Shown piece after piece: positions 30,351 to 43,709 of a stretch of DNA of 44,177 nucleotides (position 1 is its first letter; each line of letters begins with the position of its first letter). Source of the stretch: Rhizoclosmatium globosum (Eukaryota > Chytridiomycota > Chytridiomycetes > Chytridiales > Chytriomycetaceae). The DNA is taken from positions 1 to 44,177 of the forward strand of contig MCGO01000271.1 of assembly GCA_002104985.1 (NCBI GenBank), read 5' to 3'. A program made the position numbers and the translations under genes. The notes beneath the pieces are model-generated. The model had not been told where the DNA came from. It searched no databases and was given only the letters and a program-made list of their open reading frames with translations.

Positions 30351-33318
30351 TTAACTTGTGGAAAGAACAACGCCTACAACTTTTCCAACACACTTGAGCC
30401 GCTCTTCTCCTCGAAATAAGACTGTGCTCCCAATTTTAACCCATTCTGGCTCATGTGAAAAGCGTAATCGAATTCTTCCATTTGAACCTGTTTTCAGAAC
30501 AGGTGCAATGAGGTAATCCAAAGCAGTAGATTCTGAAGCCAATTGGGACAGAGTGTTGCCAGTTTGTGCCGAATTTGATGCACCAGAACTGATGATAAGC
30601 TTTTGAGCATTTCTGCGAGGAGATGATGGTGTTGGTGTTGCTGATCGTTTTGTAGGGTTTGACAAAGCAGTTCCATGGCCTTCAGGTGTGTTCGTTTGTA
30701 ATGTAGAAAGTGCACTTTGTCCCAAATCAAATGACACAAGGCCTTTCCGGTTTGGAGTTCCATTCAAAGCATTTGGGCTATCCAAAACGTCTGCTGTTCG
30801 TTTGGTGGCAGGAAGCGAGAGACTTGGACTCTCCATAAGATTTGCATCAACTGTGGCACCAACTGTGACTCCTAGAATATCTTCATTCCGAAAGCCTGAT
30901 CTTGAAGAAGATGATGGTCGACTTGTTGACACACTACTGGATCTTCGCCGACTCTTTGCAGGTACAATGAAGTAATCCCCACTTGCGCCGTCTTCTCCTA
31001 AGTCTACAACTCCAACACCAAGCTCATTGATTGAGACATCTTCATTCACAAGTCCGGCCCATTTGCCTGTGCTATCTTGAAGTTTTACAATCCTAGCTCC
31101 TTGACGAACACTTCCAAGGTAGGCTACTCCACTGGTTCCGACAGCAACCTCTGTCACGTTATTTTTGCTTCCAACTCCATGAATCACGTGAATTTCTGCT
31201 TCAAATTCCCAAGCACAAGCAGTGATTGGAAGAGCTGGTTTGAAAACTGAGGCAACTGTTACAGTGTTTCCTTTTGGACTTGTCATAGAATCAGAGTTTA
31301 TGGTTGGTGTAAGTGGTTGAGCTGAAAGGAGCGGGGAGCTTGGGATTGACGAAGATTCCTCTTTAATTGTTGGCTTAGTTGCCAATATAACTTGACCCTT
31401 CCGAACTTTGAAGCCAGGAGGAGGATTTTGTGAAATAAGCCCATTTTGAGAATTTCTAAGAGATTTCTTGCGTATGCTGATTCCTTCAGGACTCAGAGTA
31501 TCTTGAACACCTCCTTCTGCATAAGACTTGTGAACAAAGCTTATTGCACAAGTTGCTGCTTGACCCATGGTTAGATGTGCAATAGGTATTCTCTGGCGAT
31601 GGATAGAAGTTATTTGAATTGGAACAAATTGGCCTCGATCAGGACCAAGGTAAAAAACTTCATTGCGCTGTGATCGCAGTGACATGTGGCCTGCAGTCAA
31701 GAGGCCCCCCACAACATATCCCAATCCAGGAATATTGTATGTTTCTTCGACACTGAATTCGAGGGTCTCATTGTCAAGGGGTTCAATTTCTGTTGAATTT
31801 GAAGGCTTTGGGAGTAGATTAAGAAATTTTTCAAGTAAATTCATGTTTTCGCCAGTGACACTAGAAGTGAGGAATATGGGAATAACTCTATATTATGGAA
31901 GAGTTAATTTATTGACAGTTTAGGGCAATGAGACAAACCTGGAGTTAACCAAACTGCTGACAGCAACTACCAAATCATCCTCATTTTGAATAACCATTGG
32001 AACACGACAAATTCCTGGAGATTTCAGGAGTTTGAGCAAAGAATTGACTGTTTTTGTTAACTGCTCAGTTGAGGCAACATCAACCTTCGTAATTACAATG
32101 AAGACAGGAACCATGAGTGCCACAGCAATTCCCAAATGCTCTCGGGGAACTTCACTGACACCACCAGCATTGGCTCCAAGAATCTAATGAATAATACGTT
32201 CAAAATTAGTTGGTAAATAGACTGCCACCAACCAAACACGCATAGTCAGGGGAATGACCAGTTAAGCCCGAAAGAGTTGTTTTTTGGTACTTTGGATGTC
32301 CAGCAGTATCAAGGAAACTGACAATCTTGGCACTGGCTTCACATATCTGTTCCAAAGTGCTGATATTTGTGGATCCATAGTTGACAATACCTCCTTGGGC
32401 ATTGAATCCAATAATTTGATGTGAAATAGAAGACGTCCGGCCAGATTCAATTTCGTGTCGATGCCTGAGTAAGTTGAGCCGAGATTTTCCTCGCCCATTG
32501 TCTAGTTCAGAGTCTGCAAGGACACCCAACAACGTTGACTCTTTGCATACGATTCAATATCATTATGCGTGACTCAAAAAAAAAACAAACTCACTTCCAG
32601 CAGCAGCTCCTCCAACTATGGCGACGCGAATTTCCAAGAAGTGGCGATCATCCTCCAAACCCTTCCTCACCAACACTTCTGCGACTACTCTCTCCTCCAT
32701 TAATTCATCTATTTCTGATTTTTGACGGTTTACATCATCAAGATCCAAGGAGAAGGCAAATCCATCATCATCTTCAGATGCCTCCTCATCACCTCCGACA
32801 AGACTCTGACTGGAATTAAAGCTGGCTAGCATTCGCTCTTTCTTGAGATACTCTGCGTGGCTTAATTGAATGACTCTTTCGCGAATAATCGATACATCAG
32901 CATTCAACATTTCTCCCATCTGCTTGAGTGTTTTGATTGACTCGGCCATGTCCCTGCGCGACAGTCCCACCAGTTCACCGTGATCTGATACACCAATCTC
33001 ATAAATGGCTTCACCATGACCTTCTGCTAACCTGTAGTTCGTTTAAAACTCAGCCAAACGAAACGAAAGCAGTTCCTCACCTCCATTTTAGTTGAGTGAC
33101 GAGATGTTGAATTCTTTCAGGTGGCGGGTTAATGAGCTTTAGCTGAGGCGGATATAAGCCAGATTGGACAAACACGTTTACGAGGTTACCTTGTATTCAA
33201 CGTTCCCCTGCTCAATTTCCTGAGGGAGTGCTGTCCCACCAGCTTCGTCAATATGTGTAGCCATGAAGGACTGGGTCGAATGGCGGTTGGCATTCCGTGG
33301 ACTGAAGTGGAGGTCCAT
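30351..33318 (-). CDS. GTPBP1: GTPBP1-family GTPase
   Basis: Six exons join perfectly: 33318-33190, 33142-33081, 33031-32595, 32540-32233, 32183-31939 and 31887-30351 (905 residues; introns 47, 49, 54, 49, 51 nt). The N-terminus matches GTPBP1 closely (NVEYKLKLINPPPERIQHLV, TQLKWRLAEGHGEAIYEIGV). The GTPase domain has G1 GGAAAGKST (split by an intron), a switch region with ESGRTSS, G3 DTAGH and G4 TKVD. EF-Tu-like beta-barrel domains follow, including YNIPGLGYVVGG and WEFEAEIHVIHG, ending RLRFSHEPEW and LFRGEERLKCVGKV. The family acts in translation and mRNA surveillance and resembles eEF1A/Hbs1. A long Ser/Pro-rich insertion separates parts of the last barrel. It starts 264 bp from the divergent DHODH gene. 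Confidence 0.93.
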
Positions 33319-33582
33319 TTTTGTGACTCTTTTTTAATTGGTTGAGAAAAGCAGAGAAAAGAACAAAAGAACTACAGCAAAGAATGGAGAATTGAGAATT
33401 TCACCTTCCGTTGGAACCTCGGCTTCACGAATGGTATTTACGAAGTATGATGAAGAAACGCTTCCAGCGTCTATATATACGAATTTGATGACCTCGTCTT
33501 CCTATTCCAGCAATCTCTCCTATTTTAAACGTGATGTATAACGCGAAAAAACAGTGTTTTGAAGAAGTTTGTTTGAACCAGA
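33319..33582. promoter_or_regulatory. Divergent promoter region between GTPBP1 and DHODH
   Basis: The 264 bp between two divergent start codons must hold both promoters. I see A-rich runs near 33340-33380 and TATATATA at about 33474-33480, which lies ~105 bp before the DHODH start. No specific factor site can be named. Confidence 0.35.
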
Positions 33583-35040
33583 ATGTTCGCCAAGCCGCAA
33601 TTGTTTACACTTGCTCAACGACGCCTCACGACGAGCGCATCTTCCCAGTCCCAGGCGAGCGCAGGCATTGGACGCAAACTGTTTTGGACAGCCGCGGGAG
33701 TTGCCGGAGTGTTCGGAGGGCTGGTGCTGTTTGACACTCGCGCTGCCGCACACAGGCACATTACGATGCCTCTGATGCACTTGCTCGATGCTGAAGAAGC
33801 GCACGTGCTCAGTATCAAAATGGCAAAAATGGGTTTGGCGCCGAAGGAATGGGTGAATCCTGATGATGCAGGATTGCTTGAAACTGAGGTGAGCTTTCGT
33901 TTTTTACAAGTCTACACGCATACTCAGACTTGTCCTGTAGGTCTGGGGAATCAAACTGAATAATCCAATTGGACTAGCTGCTGGCTACGATAAGCATGCT
34001 GAGGCTATCGACAGTCTTCTTGATTTTGGGTTTGGTCTCGTTGAGATTGGATCTGTCACTCCAGTTCCACAGTCGGGAAACCCCAAACCGCGAATGTTCC
34101 GTCTTAAAGAGGATAACTCTGTCATCAACAGATATGGCTTCAATTCTGAAGGGCATGATACTGTTGCGGGACGTTTGAGTCACCGTATTCGCACATGGCT
34201 CTTCAAGAATAGTGTTGCAACAAAGAGCGGAGAGCTTGTTCCGAGCGGTGTTCCAAGATCATTGGTATTAAACAAGGCTTTGGGGGTCAATCTGGGAAAG
34301 AACAAGGTTTCAGCCGCCGAAGACAACTCTGATTATGTTAAGGGTGTTTCATCGTTGGGTCAATTCGCTGATTATATTGTCGTCAACATCAGTAGTCCAA
34401 ACACACCTGGCCTTCGTAGCTTACAGAGACGCGAGCCAATGTTAAAACTGATGAAGGAGGTTTGATGATTTTGATCTTACTTACCTTTACTGACTCAGTC
34501 TCACAGGTGAAAGAGGCTAGAGACGTCCATGTCGCTCACCGTCCTCCAATTCTCGTTAAAATCGCTCCCGACGTGAATGAAGTAGAGCTTGAAGATATTG
34601 CTGCCGTTGTCCAAGAAGCTGAAATGGACGGAGTCATTATTAGTAACACTACCATTTCACGTCCATCTTATTTAAAGAGTGGTATGTTTCAATAATCTCT
34701 TGACAAGGTGTAAACTAGTCTTCTATTAGATCCTACACTCGTCTCCCAGATTGGTGGTCTGTCTGGCCCACCTGTCTTCCCACTTGCAGTTGAAAAAGTT
34801 CGTGCATTTTATGCCTTGACGAATGGAAAGATTCCTATCATTGGATGTGGAGGAGTTTCAAGTGCCGAGGAAGCTATTGCCTACGCGAAAGCCGGTGCGT
34901 CTCTTGTTCAATTGTACACATCACTTGGATATTATGGACCTGGAGTTGTGTATGATGTAAAGAAGGGACTGGTGGATTATTTGAAGAAAGAGAAAACAAC
35001 TTGGAAAGAGTTGGTTGGTTCTGACCACCAAAAGAAGTAA
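33583..35040 (+). CDS. DHODH: Dihydroorotate dehydrogenase (quinone), mitochondrial class 2
   Basis: Exons 33583-33888, 33941-34459, 34507-34681 and 34730-35040 give 436 residues in frame (introns 52, 47, 48 nt). Residues 1-30 are a basic Ser/Thr/Arg mitochondrial presequence. They are followed by one membrane helix ([17 protein letters not shown]), as in class 2 enzymes anchored in the inner membrane. Family motifs: [49 protein letters not shown] (contains the class 2 catalytic Ser), [16 protein letters not shown] and IIGCGGVSS for FMN phosphate binding. It oxidises dihydroorotate to orotate with electrons passed to ubiquinone, the fourth step of pyrimidine synthesis. Its 3' end lies 49 bp from the convergent next gene. 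Confidence 0.95.
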
Positions 35041-35089
35041 GAAGAATTACCAAATAATAATTTTATGTACTCCAATTGCGCAAAGAATG

Positions 35090-36505
35090 CTAAAAATGCC
35101 GACCTTCTCTTCTGGGAAACATAATGTTATCGGAACTTCGAGCGTACCTCATTCCAAGCTCTGTTGACCCAGAACCTGCTCGTAAGCTATCACTTGACTT
35201 CCCAGCTGACGCAGATCTCAACGGAAACGTTTGACTTGCTTTCAAAGACTCCAATGATGTCGCTGGAATTCGCAACGTATCTGTCGAACCCAGCCCTACT
35301 GTTGGTGGAGGTTGAGTTTCATCTTTGAAATAACTCGCAACACGTGCGCCAAATGACCCCTTTCGACGACAAGATATAAGAATATTATCTTGCCCTCTTC
35401 CAGAAGCCTCCTGTTTCGAATTCACATTCCGAGCCGATGGTCCACTTTTTCCTCTCTCCACCATATTCTTGACGACATCGGTTACAAACCAGTGTGCTGC
35501 AATTACTTTAATGAAGTCGCAAACGTGGCTTCCGAAAAGGCTTTGAGATGATGGAATCCAAGTTGCCAATTGCAAGAAGAGTTTCACGAGTTGTGCGGCC
35601 GTGTCAAGGAAAGATCCACGGACGTCACAGCTTAAAATGTAGCATAGTTTTGCGTACGAGTCCCATGCTTTATCGGTGTTATTGACGTGTTTGATTATTG
35701 CAGCCGCAAACAATGCAGAGAGTAATACGTTGATGAAAACCTTGTATAAAAATATGTGTCAGTAAATATGTTTTACCCAAAATTGGGCACTCACATCAGC
35801 TGAAACATAGACAGATTGTATGTCTCCATTTAAGCGAACGCTACAATGGTCCATAGAATCAGGCTTCAAGATTTCAGTCCAGATATATGGAAAAGTTGCA
35901 ACAGTGCAAATCATGCAGAATCCCAATACAACTCTGCAAATCCATGGACGGTTCTTATACATTGATTCAAACTTGATGTATTGCAACCACCAAACGCAAA
36001 CAATCACAGATTGAGAAACTACTCCAGCCGCAAACTTTCTCCAAAAACACGAAACCTGAAAGTAGGGTGCAATCTCGAACACGATTATGATTAACGTTCG
36101 TGCAATCCAAAGTGTTAGCTGCGATACATTTGCGAATGTGAGCCAGCTTCGCTTTTGGACGTGAAGGTCAATGGCTTGATATAAGAAAATAACCGACATC
36201 CCTAGGAATATACCCTATGACAGATAGATTTCAGCTTTTTGAGGATAAGGCGAGGCCCATACCTGCATCATAACATATGCGCCGTAGATGATGATATCGG
36301 TTTCAGAAACATTTAATATTGTGGACAGATTATGCGGAGAAGCCTGCGATGGGGATGGAACAGATCGCAACGATGTTGTGGATGTGGGAGCGAGAATCGT
36401 TGTAGTAAAAGTTGTAGAAGGTGTTGGATTGATAATCTGATTCGTTGCATTTGCGGCTATTTCCGCCAGACGTGCGACAACCTCGACATATGGAAGTGCT
36501 GGCAT
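35090..36505 (-). CDS. Seven-helix membrane protein of unknown function
   Basis: Exons 36505-36263, 36214-35795 and 35740-35090 join in phase to 437 residues (introns 48 and 54 nt). A Thr/Ser/Pro-rich extracellular-type N-terminus with NAT, NLS and NVS glycosylation sites precedes about seven hydrophobic helices. These begin IIIYGAYVMMQGIFLGMSVIFL and include LTLWIARTLIIIVFEIA, VVSQSVIVCVWWLQYI, VVLGFCMICTVATFPYIW and VFINVLLSALFAAAII. The ~130-residue C-terminal tail is Ser/Arg-rich and polar. Outside N-terminus, seven helices and a long phosphorylatable tail are GPCR-like, but no class motif is visible, so function stays open. Confidence 0.75.
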
Positions 36506-36512
36506 TTGGTCA

Positions 36513-37941
<1,429 letters not shown>

Positions 37942-38024
37942 TGAGTTTTTGGGGGAGTCTTTTTTCTTATCAACGGCTTATCGACAGCCAATGACATCAT
38001 TCCGAAAACAACCGACCTCTTCCA

Positions 38025-39219
38025 TCAGTTTTCTTTGTTGGATTTGTACAATTTATTCAACTTTTCGTGTCCTGAATGTCTTTCGGTTCTCGGATCAAGT
38101 ACACCATCATAAGCCCCAACTACCTCCAATATTTGATATGCCTTTTTTGTTCGCAATGCAGATTCTGGAAATCGAAATAGCTTTAGAGTGCCTTCGACAG
38201 TGTCTTCGTCCCGTAAGAATAAATCCAAGTTTGAGAGTAGTTTTGGAGGAAGAGACGCTTCAGGGTCTAACACTAGAATATTGCGGTCACCAGAATTGAG
38301 GACTTCAATGCCAATTATTGTGAGAGAATGTCCTCTTTGAAAATTATTGAAGTGTCAGCATTTTGAGAGTGAGAGTTGCCAGATTGAACATACTGGTACT
38401 GAAAGTAGAGGGGCAGTTTCTCAGTGTCGTGAATCCCTTCGTCATTGTTTCTGTTGAATATGATGGGGAACTCGTGTGATTCCGCCAGAGCTTTGTCGAA
38501 ATCTGATGAGGATCCATCAAAATACGCCTCGATCCAATCACAAACTGCAGATGAGACTGAGTTTGGCCTGTGGCTATAGGAAAGTCTGTAACTTTGACTC
38601 TACCAGATAGAAACGTCGATCAGTTAAAATGGCTGTATTAGGATTTGACTCACTTTAATCCAAGAGAATGCATCAGACAATATATTTCACAAGTTCCAAT
38701 CCATTTTCGAGTACCGACAACAGTTTGTTTAAGTTGTTGAGCGCCTTCTGGGTCATATCCAAGAGCCCAAGCATATTCAATCAGCGACTGAATCAGTTCA
38801 ATAGATGGTACAAGACCAAGGCCTGGTTCAAGACGTTGCCTGAACGGTAATTTCGATTGTACAAGGGAATTTTCGAATGAACGCCGAAACGAAGGCACAG
38901 CTGGTAAAGAGGAGCTATGTGTGTGGATGTTGTGTATTGGTGACGTTGCAAGGAGTGTCAAGACCAACGCACCACAGCATTTGAGCGTTTCTGTATCCAC
39001 AAGACCATCCCGAGTCCGCTCTAGTTTCTTTTGCAGCAGTTAGAGAAGAAAAGAGACAAGGCAGCACCCACTTTTGCACAGTTTCACGCTTTGAGCACAA
39101 AGAAATGCGCGTCTCTGATTCGAAGCCGAAAGAAGAAGCGACACGGCCGCCACGAGCGAGTCGACTCTAAGTTGGTTGTTGTTGTCTTCAGAGTTGTTGT
39201 TGTTGGCCTTCCGTTTCAT
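38025..39219 (-). CDS. ZUP1: C78-family peptidase (ZUP1/Mug105-like)
   Basis: Exons 39219-39072, 39027-38654 and 38599-38025 (introns 44 and 54 nt). Motifs: DSGWSCGYRNAQML holds the catalytic Cys; IEYAWALGYDPEGAQQL and VVGTRKWIGTCEIYCLMHSL are typical family blocks; RGHSLTIIGIE holds the catalytic His; ILVLDPEASLP holds the Asp. This family removes ubiquitin (K63 chains) or UFM1. The protein lacks the long zinc-finger N-terminus of animal ZUP1 and resembles the short fission yeast Mug105. Three one-base errors break the frame: an extra base near 38985 (TGG for TG), one missing T/A near 38550 and one missing A near 38340. Correcting each gives family-like sequence on both sides. Confidence 0.82.
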
Positions 39220-39242
39220 TTGAATCAAAGTTCTCGATAATA
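39220..39242. promoter_or_regulatory. 23-bp gap between divergent start codons
   Basis: The predicted ATGs of the C78 peptidase (39219, minus) and the EDE1-like gene (39243, plus) are only 23 bp apart. Both promoters must therefore overlap coding sequence, or one of the two starts lies further downstream. Confidence 0.5.
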
Positions 39243-42200
39243 ATGCCACCACCACCCAAGGCCGATCTTCTCGACGACCTGGATCCGCTTTCGCCACGAC
39301 AACAAGCGCAGCAATTGAACAGCTCGGCGGCAGTTGGTTTGTGCCGCCTTTCACTTGATACTCACCCACTCACTCGTTCAATCGTTCAATCGCAACCAGA
39401 CTCGTTCGGCCTTCCCCTCTCAAACGAAGAAACAACCGTCTACGCGCAACTATTCAAGGCCGCTGATGTCTCGGGCACTGGCTCAATCTCCGCAAATGAC
39501 GCCGTGGCCTTCCTTACAAAGAGTCGACTTCCGCAGAATGTGTTGGGAGAGGTGTGTTGTGTAATTGGTATCCACTCCCTGTTATCTGACTACGCACTCC
39601 ATCGCAGATCTGGATTCTGTCGGACTCAGAACAGAAGGGTTTCTTGACCCAGGCTTCCTTCTATCGATGCCTCAAGTTGATTGCTCTTTGTCAGAGTGGA
39701 AAACCAGTGTCCCTGCAGTTCATTGGTTCTCGTACGTCAACGCTACTATACTATCGATCTTTTATCAATCTGTTCGTTTTTCTATTCTTGTAGAGACTCC
39801 CTTGCCTGTCTTTGAGGGCGTGTCGGTTTCAACGCCTCCACCTCCACCCCTGCACCCCAAAAACTTGTTCCTCAGCTCACTGGATCTCAAACACCTTCAA
39901 TGTCTCAACAACAATCATCTTCGGGATTTCAATTGTCGAATGAAGAGAGGGATCGTTTTGTGGCTGCCTTCAATGCCTGCTCACCAGCCAACAACCTCGT
40001 TACTGGTACTTGCTCAAGGAGTTAACATCAAATCGCTTAATTAGTTCTCAATAGGAGCATCTGCTAAAGAATTATTTCTCAAATCTGGACTTCCTGTCGA
40101 TGTCTTAGTCGAATTTGGTAATAGTTTCCTGAATCCGCTCCTCCTTATTGACTTATTCTGAAGGTCTCTGGTGGATCCGCAAGGAGCAAACCAACTAAAC
40201 CTTGCCCAATTCATGCTCGCGATGTTGATCATAACTCAAATGAAGTCTGGTTCTCTTCAAACCGTCCCACCAAGTATTCCTCCAGCCCTCTTGACTTCTA
40301 TCGCTTCAGCAGCCCAATCAGCGCTTGCACAAATTCCTGCCTCCTCTCCAACCGCAGCACCTGTTCCTGGCTCGGTCTCAACTGTTCCAGCAACACCAGC
40401 CCCAATCTCTGCGGCGTTAGCGTCACCTATCCGTGCAGCTCCAGCTCCAGCAAATGTAGCCCCTCCACCATCATTTGATAAACGGAGATCAGTTGCGACG
40501 AGAATTCCCACTCAAGCCTCGTTTGGGAGTATTCCGGGCGTTCCTCCCTCCAACAACGAGCCTTGGGCTATCCAATCTGAAGAAAAGGCACTCTCTGATT
40601 CTCATTTTGAGACTCTTGATGTCGGGAAGAAGGGATATGTGACTGGTTTGTTGATTCAATATGACTTTGTCATGAAACTCATTATGAACAGGGCAGGAGA
40701 GTTATGAATTCTTTTTGAAATCACAGTTGAATCAAACAGTCTGGCTCAGATTTGGTACGATTCTCAACATGGTCTTACCGAACGCATTAACTCATTCGTC
40801 GATATATCAGGGATCTTGCCAACGTTTCAAAATCGATTGGGCTCTCCAAAGATGAATTTAGTGTTGCTATGCATTTGATTAAGCAGGCTATGGCTGGACA
40901 GCCTTTACCTGAAACTTTGCCTTCAAACTTGGTTCCACCCACACTTCGGCCAGGATTCACTCAACCTCCTACCTCTCCTAGTGCGGCTGCGCCTATTCCT
41001 GCTCAGCTCCAACACAGTCCGCTCAACAGGACCTGATGGGACTTGGTGACATCACTTTTGAAAAGGCAGCACCCTTACCTCCTTTCGCGGCTCCTCAGCC
41101 ACAAACTTGTGAGTAGATTAAATTAGTATGTAATCATCAATTAATGCTATGAAATCAGTCGATTCTCGTCGCTTCAGTGCTTTCACAGGAACTGGCAGTC
41201 TCAGTCGCGGTCTTGGAGGCAGTATTCCCTCTCTGAATGATGACCGCAGTGCCGACATATCAGCAGCCCGTGCTCAGCTCACCGAACTTCAGCAAAAGCG
41301 TGATATGCTCCTTCCTGCCCAAGAAGAGCTTCGTGCAAAGAGAGCAGCCAACGAAATTGAGCTTCAAAAAGTGCTCCTTCAAAAGCAAGAGCTTACTCTG
41401 GAACTCACTCAACAAAGCGCAACATTTGAAGCTGAGACAGCCATTCATATGGAGAATTTGGGACTTTTGCAGCATGAACAGCAGTTGCTCCAATTAGCTC
41501 AAATGGAGGTGGAGCAGGCGAAGCAAATTGTGGCTGCCAAATTAGAGGAAAAGAACCAAGTCATTGCAGCGATTGAAGCTGTTAAAGCTGAAGTTGCTGA
41601 TTGTCAAAAGTCGTTGGCGGAAATGAACACGACAGTGACTCAATACCAAGAGGAAATCAACATTATGCGACCAAAGTTTGTTGAGGTTCATGCGGATTTG
41701 AAGAAGCAGCTGAATCAAGTCGAAATCAACAAACAGTTATTGATTAGCGTGACGGAGGAGTACAAACAGCTCAAGGCTGATTTATCCAGAGAGGAGGCAC
41801 AGCTTGATGAAGAGAAAAAGCGACTACAAGCTTTGTCTAGTCAGGTCGCTGTGCAATCTGCCATCAATGACAAGGAGAAGGCGAAAGCGCAAATGATTTT
41901 TGTCAGCTTGAATGAAACCAAAGGTCTGAGCAGCTCTCAGGCTCAAAGTTTGAGCAGTTTGCAAGAGGAAGCAGCACGCGGATATGATGTTCCACAACCG
42001 AATGTATCCGCTGGTACAAAGTCACCTGCTTTGGGCTCATCAAGACCAAAGCCACCTCCACCACCATCTTCAAGACTGACGTATGGCTCCGGAGATCTTT
42101 TGGAGAAGAGAAGGTCCATCACAAGTTCTGTCGAAGCGTTAAGCGCTGGGCCTCACCTGTAGCTCTTCCGGCAACGATTCAACCTATCTCTTCTACTGTT

Positions 42201-43535
42201 GTTCCCGATGTTGCAGCTGTTGGACCTCCACCTCCAATGCCACCCATGTTCACAAAGCCAAAAGCAGGAAGCTCGTTGACAGATGTCAATGCTGACACTC
42301 AAAATACTAGCTCGGCACCAGTCAGTACCTTCGCGTTTGATGCTGACTTTGAGAGCGCTTTCGCCGCCGTTCCATTAGGTCCCTCCTCAAACAACGGCGC
42401 TGCATTTGATGACGCGTTTGCAGTCCCAGCCGCTTCAAATTTCAACGCTGCAAAAGCTTTTGACGATGCCTTTTCTATTCCAGCACCAAAAAGTGATGCT
42501 ATTGCCGATGCTTTGCTGTTCCATCTACTTCATCGCCAAAGAGTACAGAGGCTACTACTGCTGCATTCTCACTTCCACCTCCACCATCATTGAACGACGG
42601 CTTTGACAAAATCAAACGAGGAAGTGTGGCTGGAACTTCAATCGCAGACTCAACTCGGTCTGGTGGTCGAAAGAGAATGACAAAGTTGAAGTCCTATTGA
42701 TGCAGACTCAGAATTTGAGAACGCGTTTGGAGGAGCACCTGTGCTGCTGTGACGTCGACTGTGTCAGGCACTTCACCAGATATTCCCGTTCCTGACGCTT
42801 CAAAAGATGGATTTAATTTCGACGCGGCGTTTGCGGCGCCAAGTTCTGCGTTTGAAGCTTTGGCGGCTCAGGCTGCGAAAGAGCCTTCCACAGACGTTTT
42901 GCTGCGTTAGATGATGCTTTCAGTGCTGCCGCTGCTGCTCCTGTTGCAGGCGCTTCATCCTCAGAGGCTGCCAAGAGTGGATTTGATGCCTTTGATATTG
43001 CGTTTGATTTACCTTCTGCTGCACCAGCCACAGTGTAGCCCCCGTTACTGCCAATAGTAATGTTGATGATTTGGAGGCTGTATTTGGATCAAGTCCTTCA
43101 AAAGTGGAAGCAACTGCAACACCAGCTGTCTTGAATGCTGAATTCAATGCTGCATTTGCTCCAACTACAACAACTTCTGCTGATGCTCCTACAGTCTCAG
43201 TTGCAGATTCTCAACCTGTTGACTCAGGGAACACACCCCAAGCAAATGAGTCTAACACAACAACTGAGGCTGTTGCTGACACCACTAATATCAGAACTGA
43301 GTTAGAGAAAGAGGCAACTTCCACTGATAGTGTATTACCAGAAATCAAAGAACTCATGAACCTTGGATTCCCAAAAGTTTGTGTCCAGATTCTCTTATTA
43401 TCTTTTTGCTAACTTGTTGTTTCAGAGAAGTGCATTGCTGCTTTGGAAATGTATGATATGGATGTGGCTAAGGCATCCAACTACCTGTTGGATCACGTGC
43501 TGACTGAGGGCACCCCCAATTTCTTGTATTTTTGA
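39243..43535 (+). CDS. EDE1: EPS15/Ede1-like endocytic scaffold: EH domains, coiled coil, UBA
   Basis: Exons are about 39243-39551, 39608-39731, 39794-40005, 40055-40117, 40164-40645, 40692-40754, 40811-41108, 41159-43376 and 43428-43535, with introns of 46-62 nt. There are three EH domains. The first holds YAQLFKAADVSGTGSISAND and WILSDSEQKGFLTQASFY. The second holds DRFVAAFNAC and SLVDPQGANQLNLAQFMLAM. The third holds FETLDVGKKGYVTG and SKDEFSVAMHLIKQAMAGQP. A ~190-residue coiled coil follows (41270-41910). Next is a long region with repeated F-x-x-A-F motifs, and finally a UBA domain (IKELMNLGFPK, ALEMYDMDVAKASNYLLDH). This is the order in yeast Ede1, an early endocytic-site scaffold. About ten one-base gaps, mostly in homopolymers, break the frame. 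Confidence 0.88.
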
Positions 43536-43709
43536 CTCTTCTTTCATTTTGCCATCTATATAACACAATAAACAACTTGTTTGCGATAAATATATAATAT
43601 ATTGGAAAGGATGGTTGGGCACTCCAAAAGATAAACAAAGAAAAAGACTTATAAAACAGCTAACTATAGTCACAAAGAGATAGAGAGGAAGACAGCGTTT
43701 TTACAATCT
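43536..43709. other. Convergent 3' intergenic region
   Basis: 174 bp between the stop codons of the EDE1-like gene and the CFEM gene. CAATAAAC at about 43566 and ATAAATATATAATATATT at about 43586-43603 may serve as polyadenylation signals for one or both genes. Confidence 0.5.
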
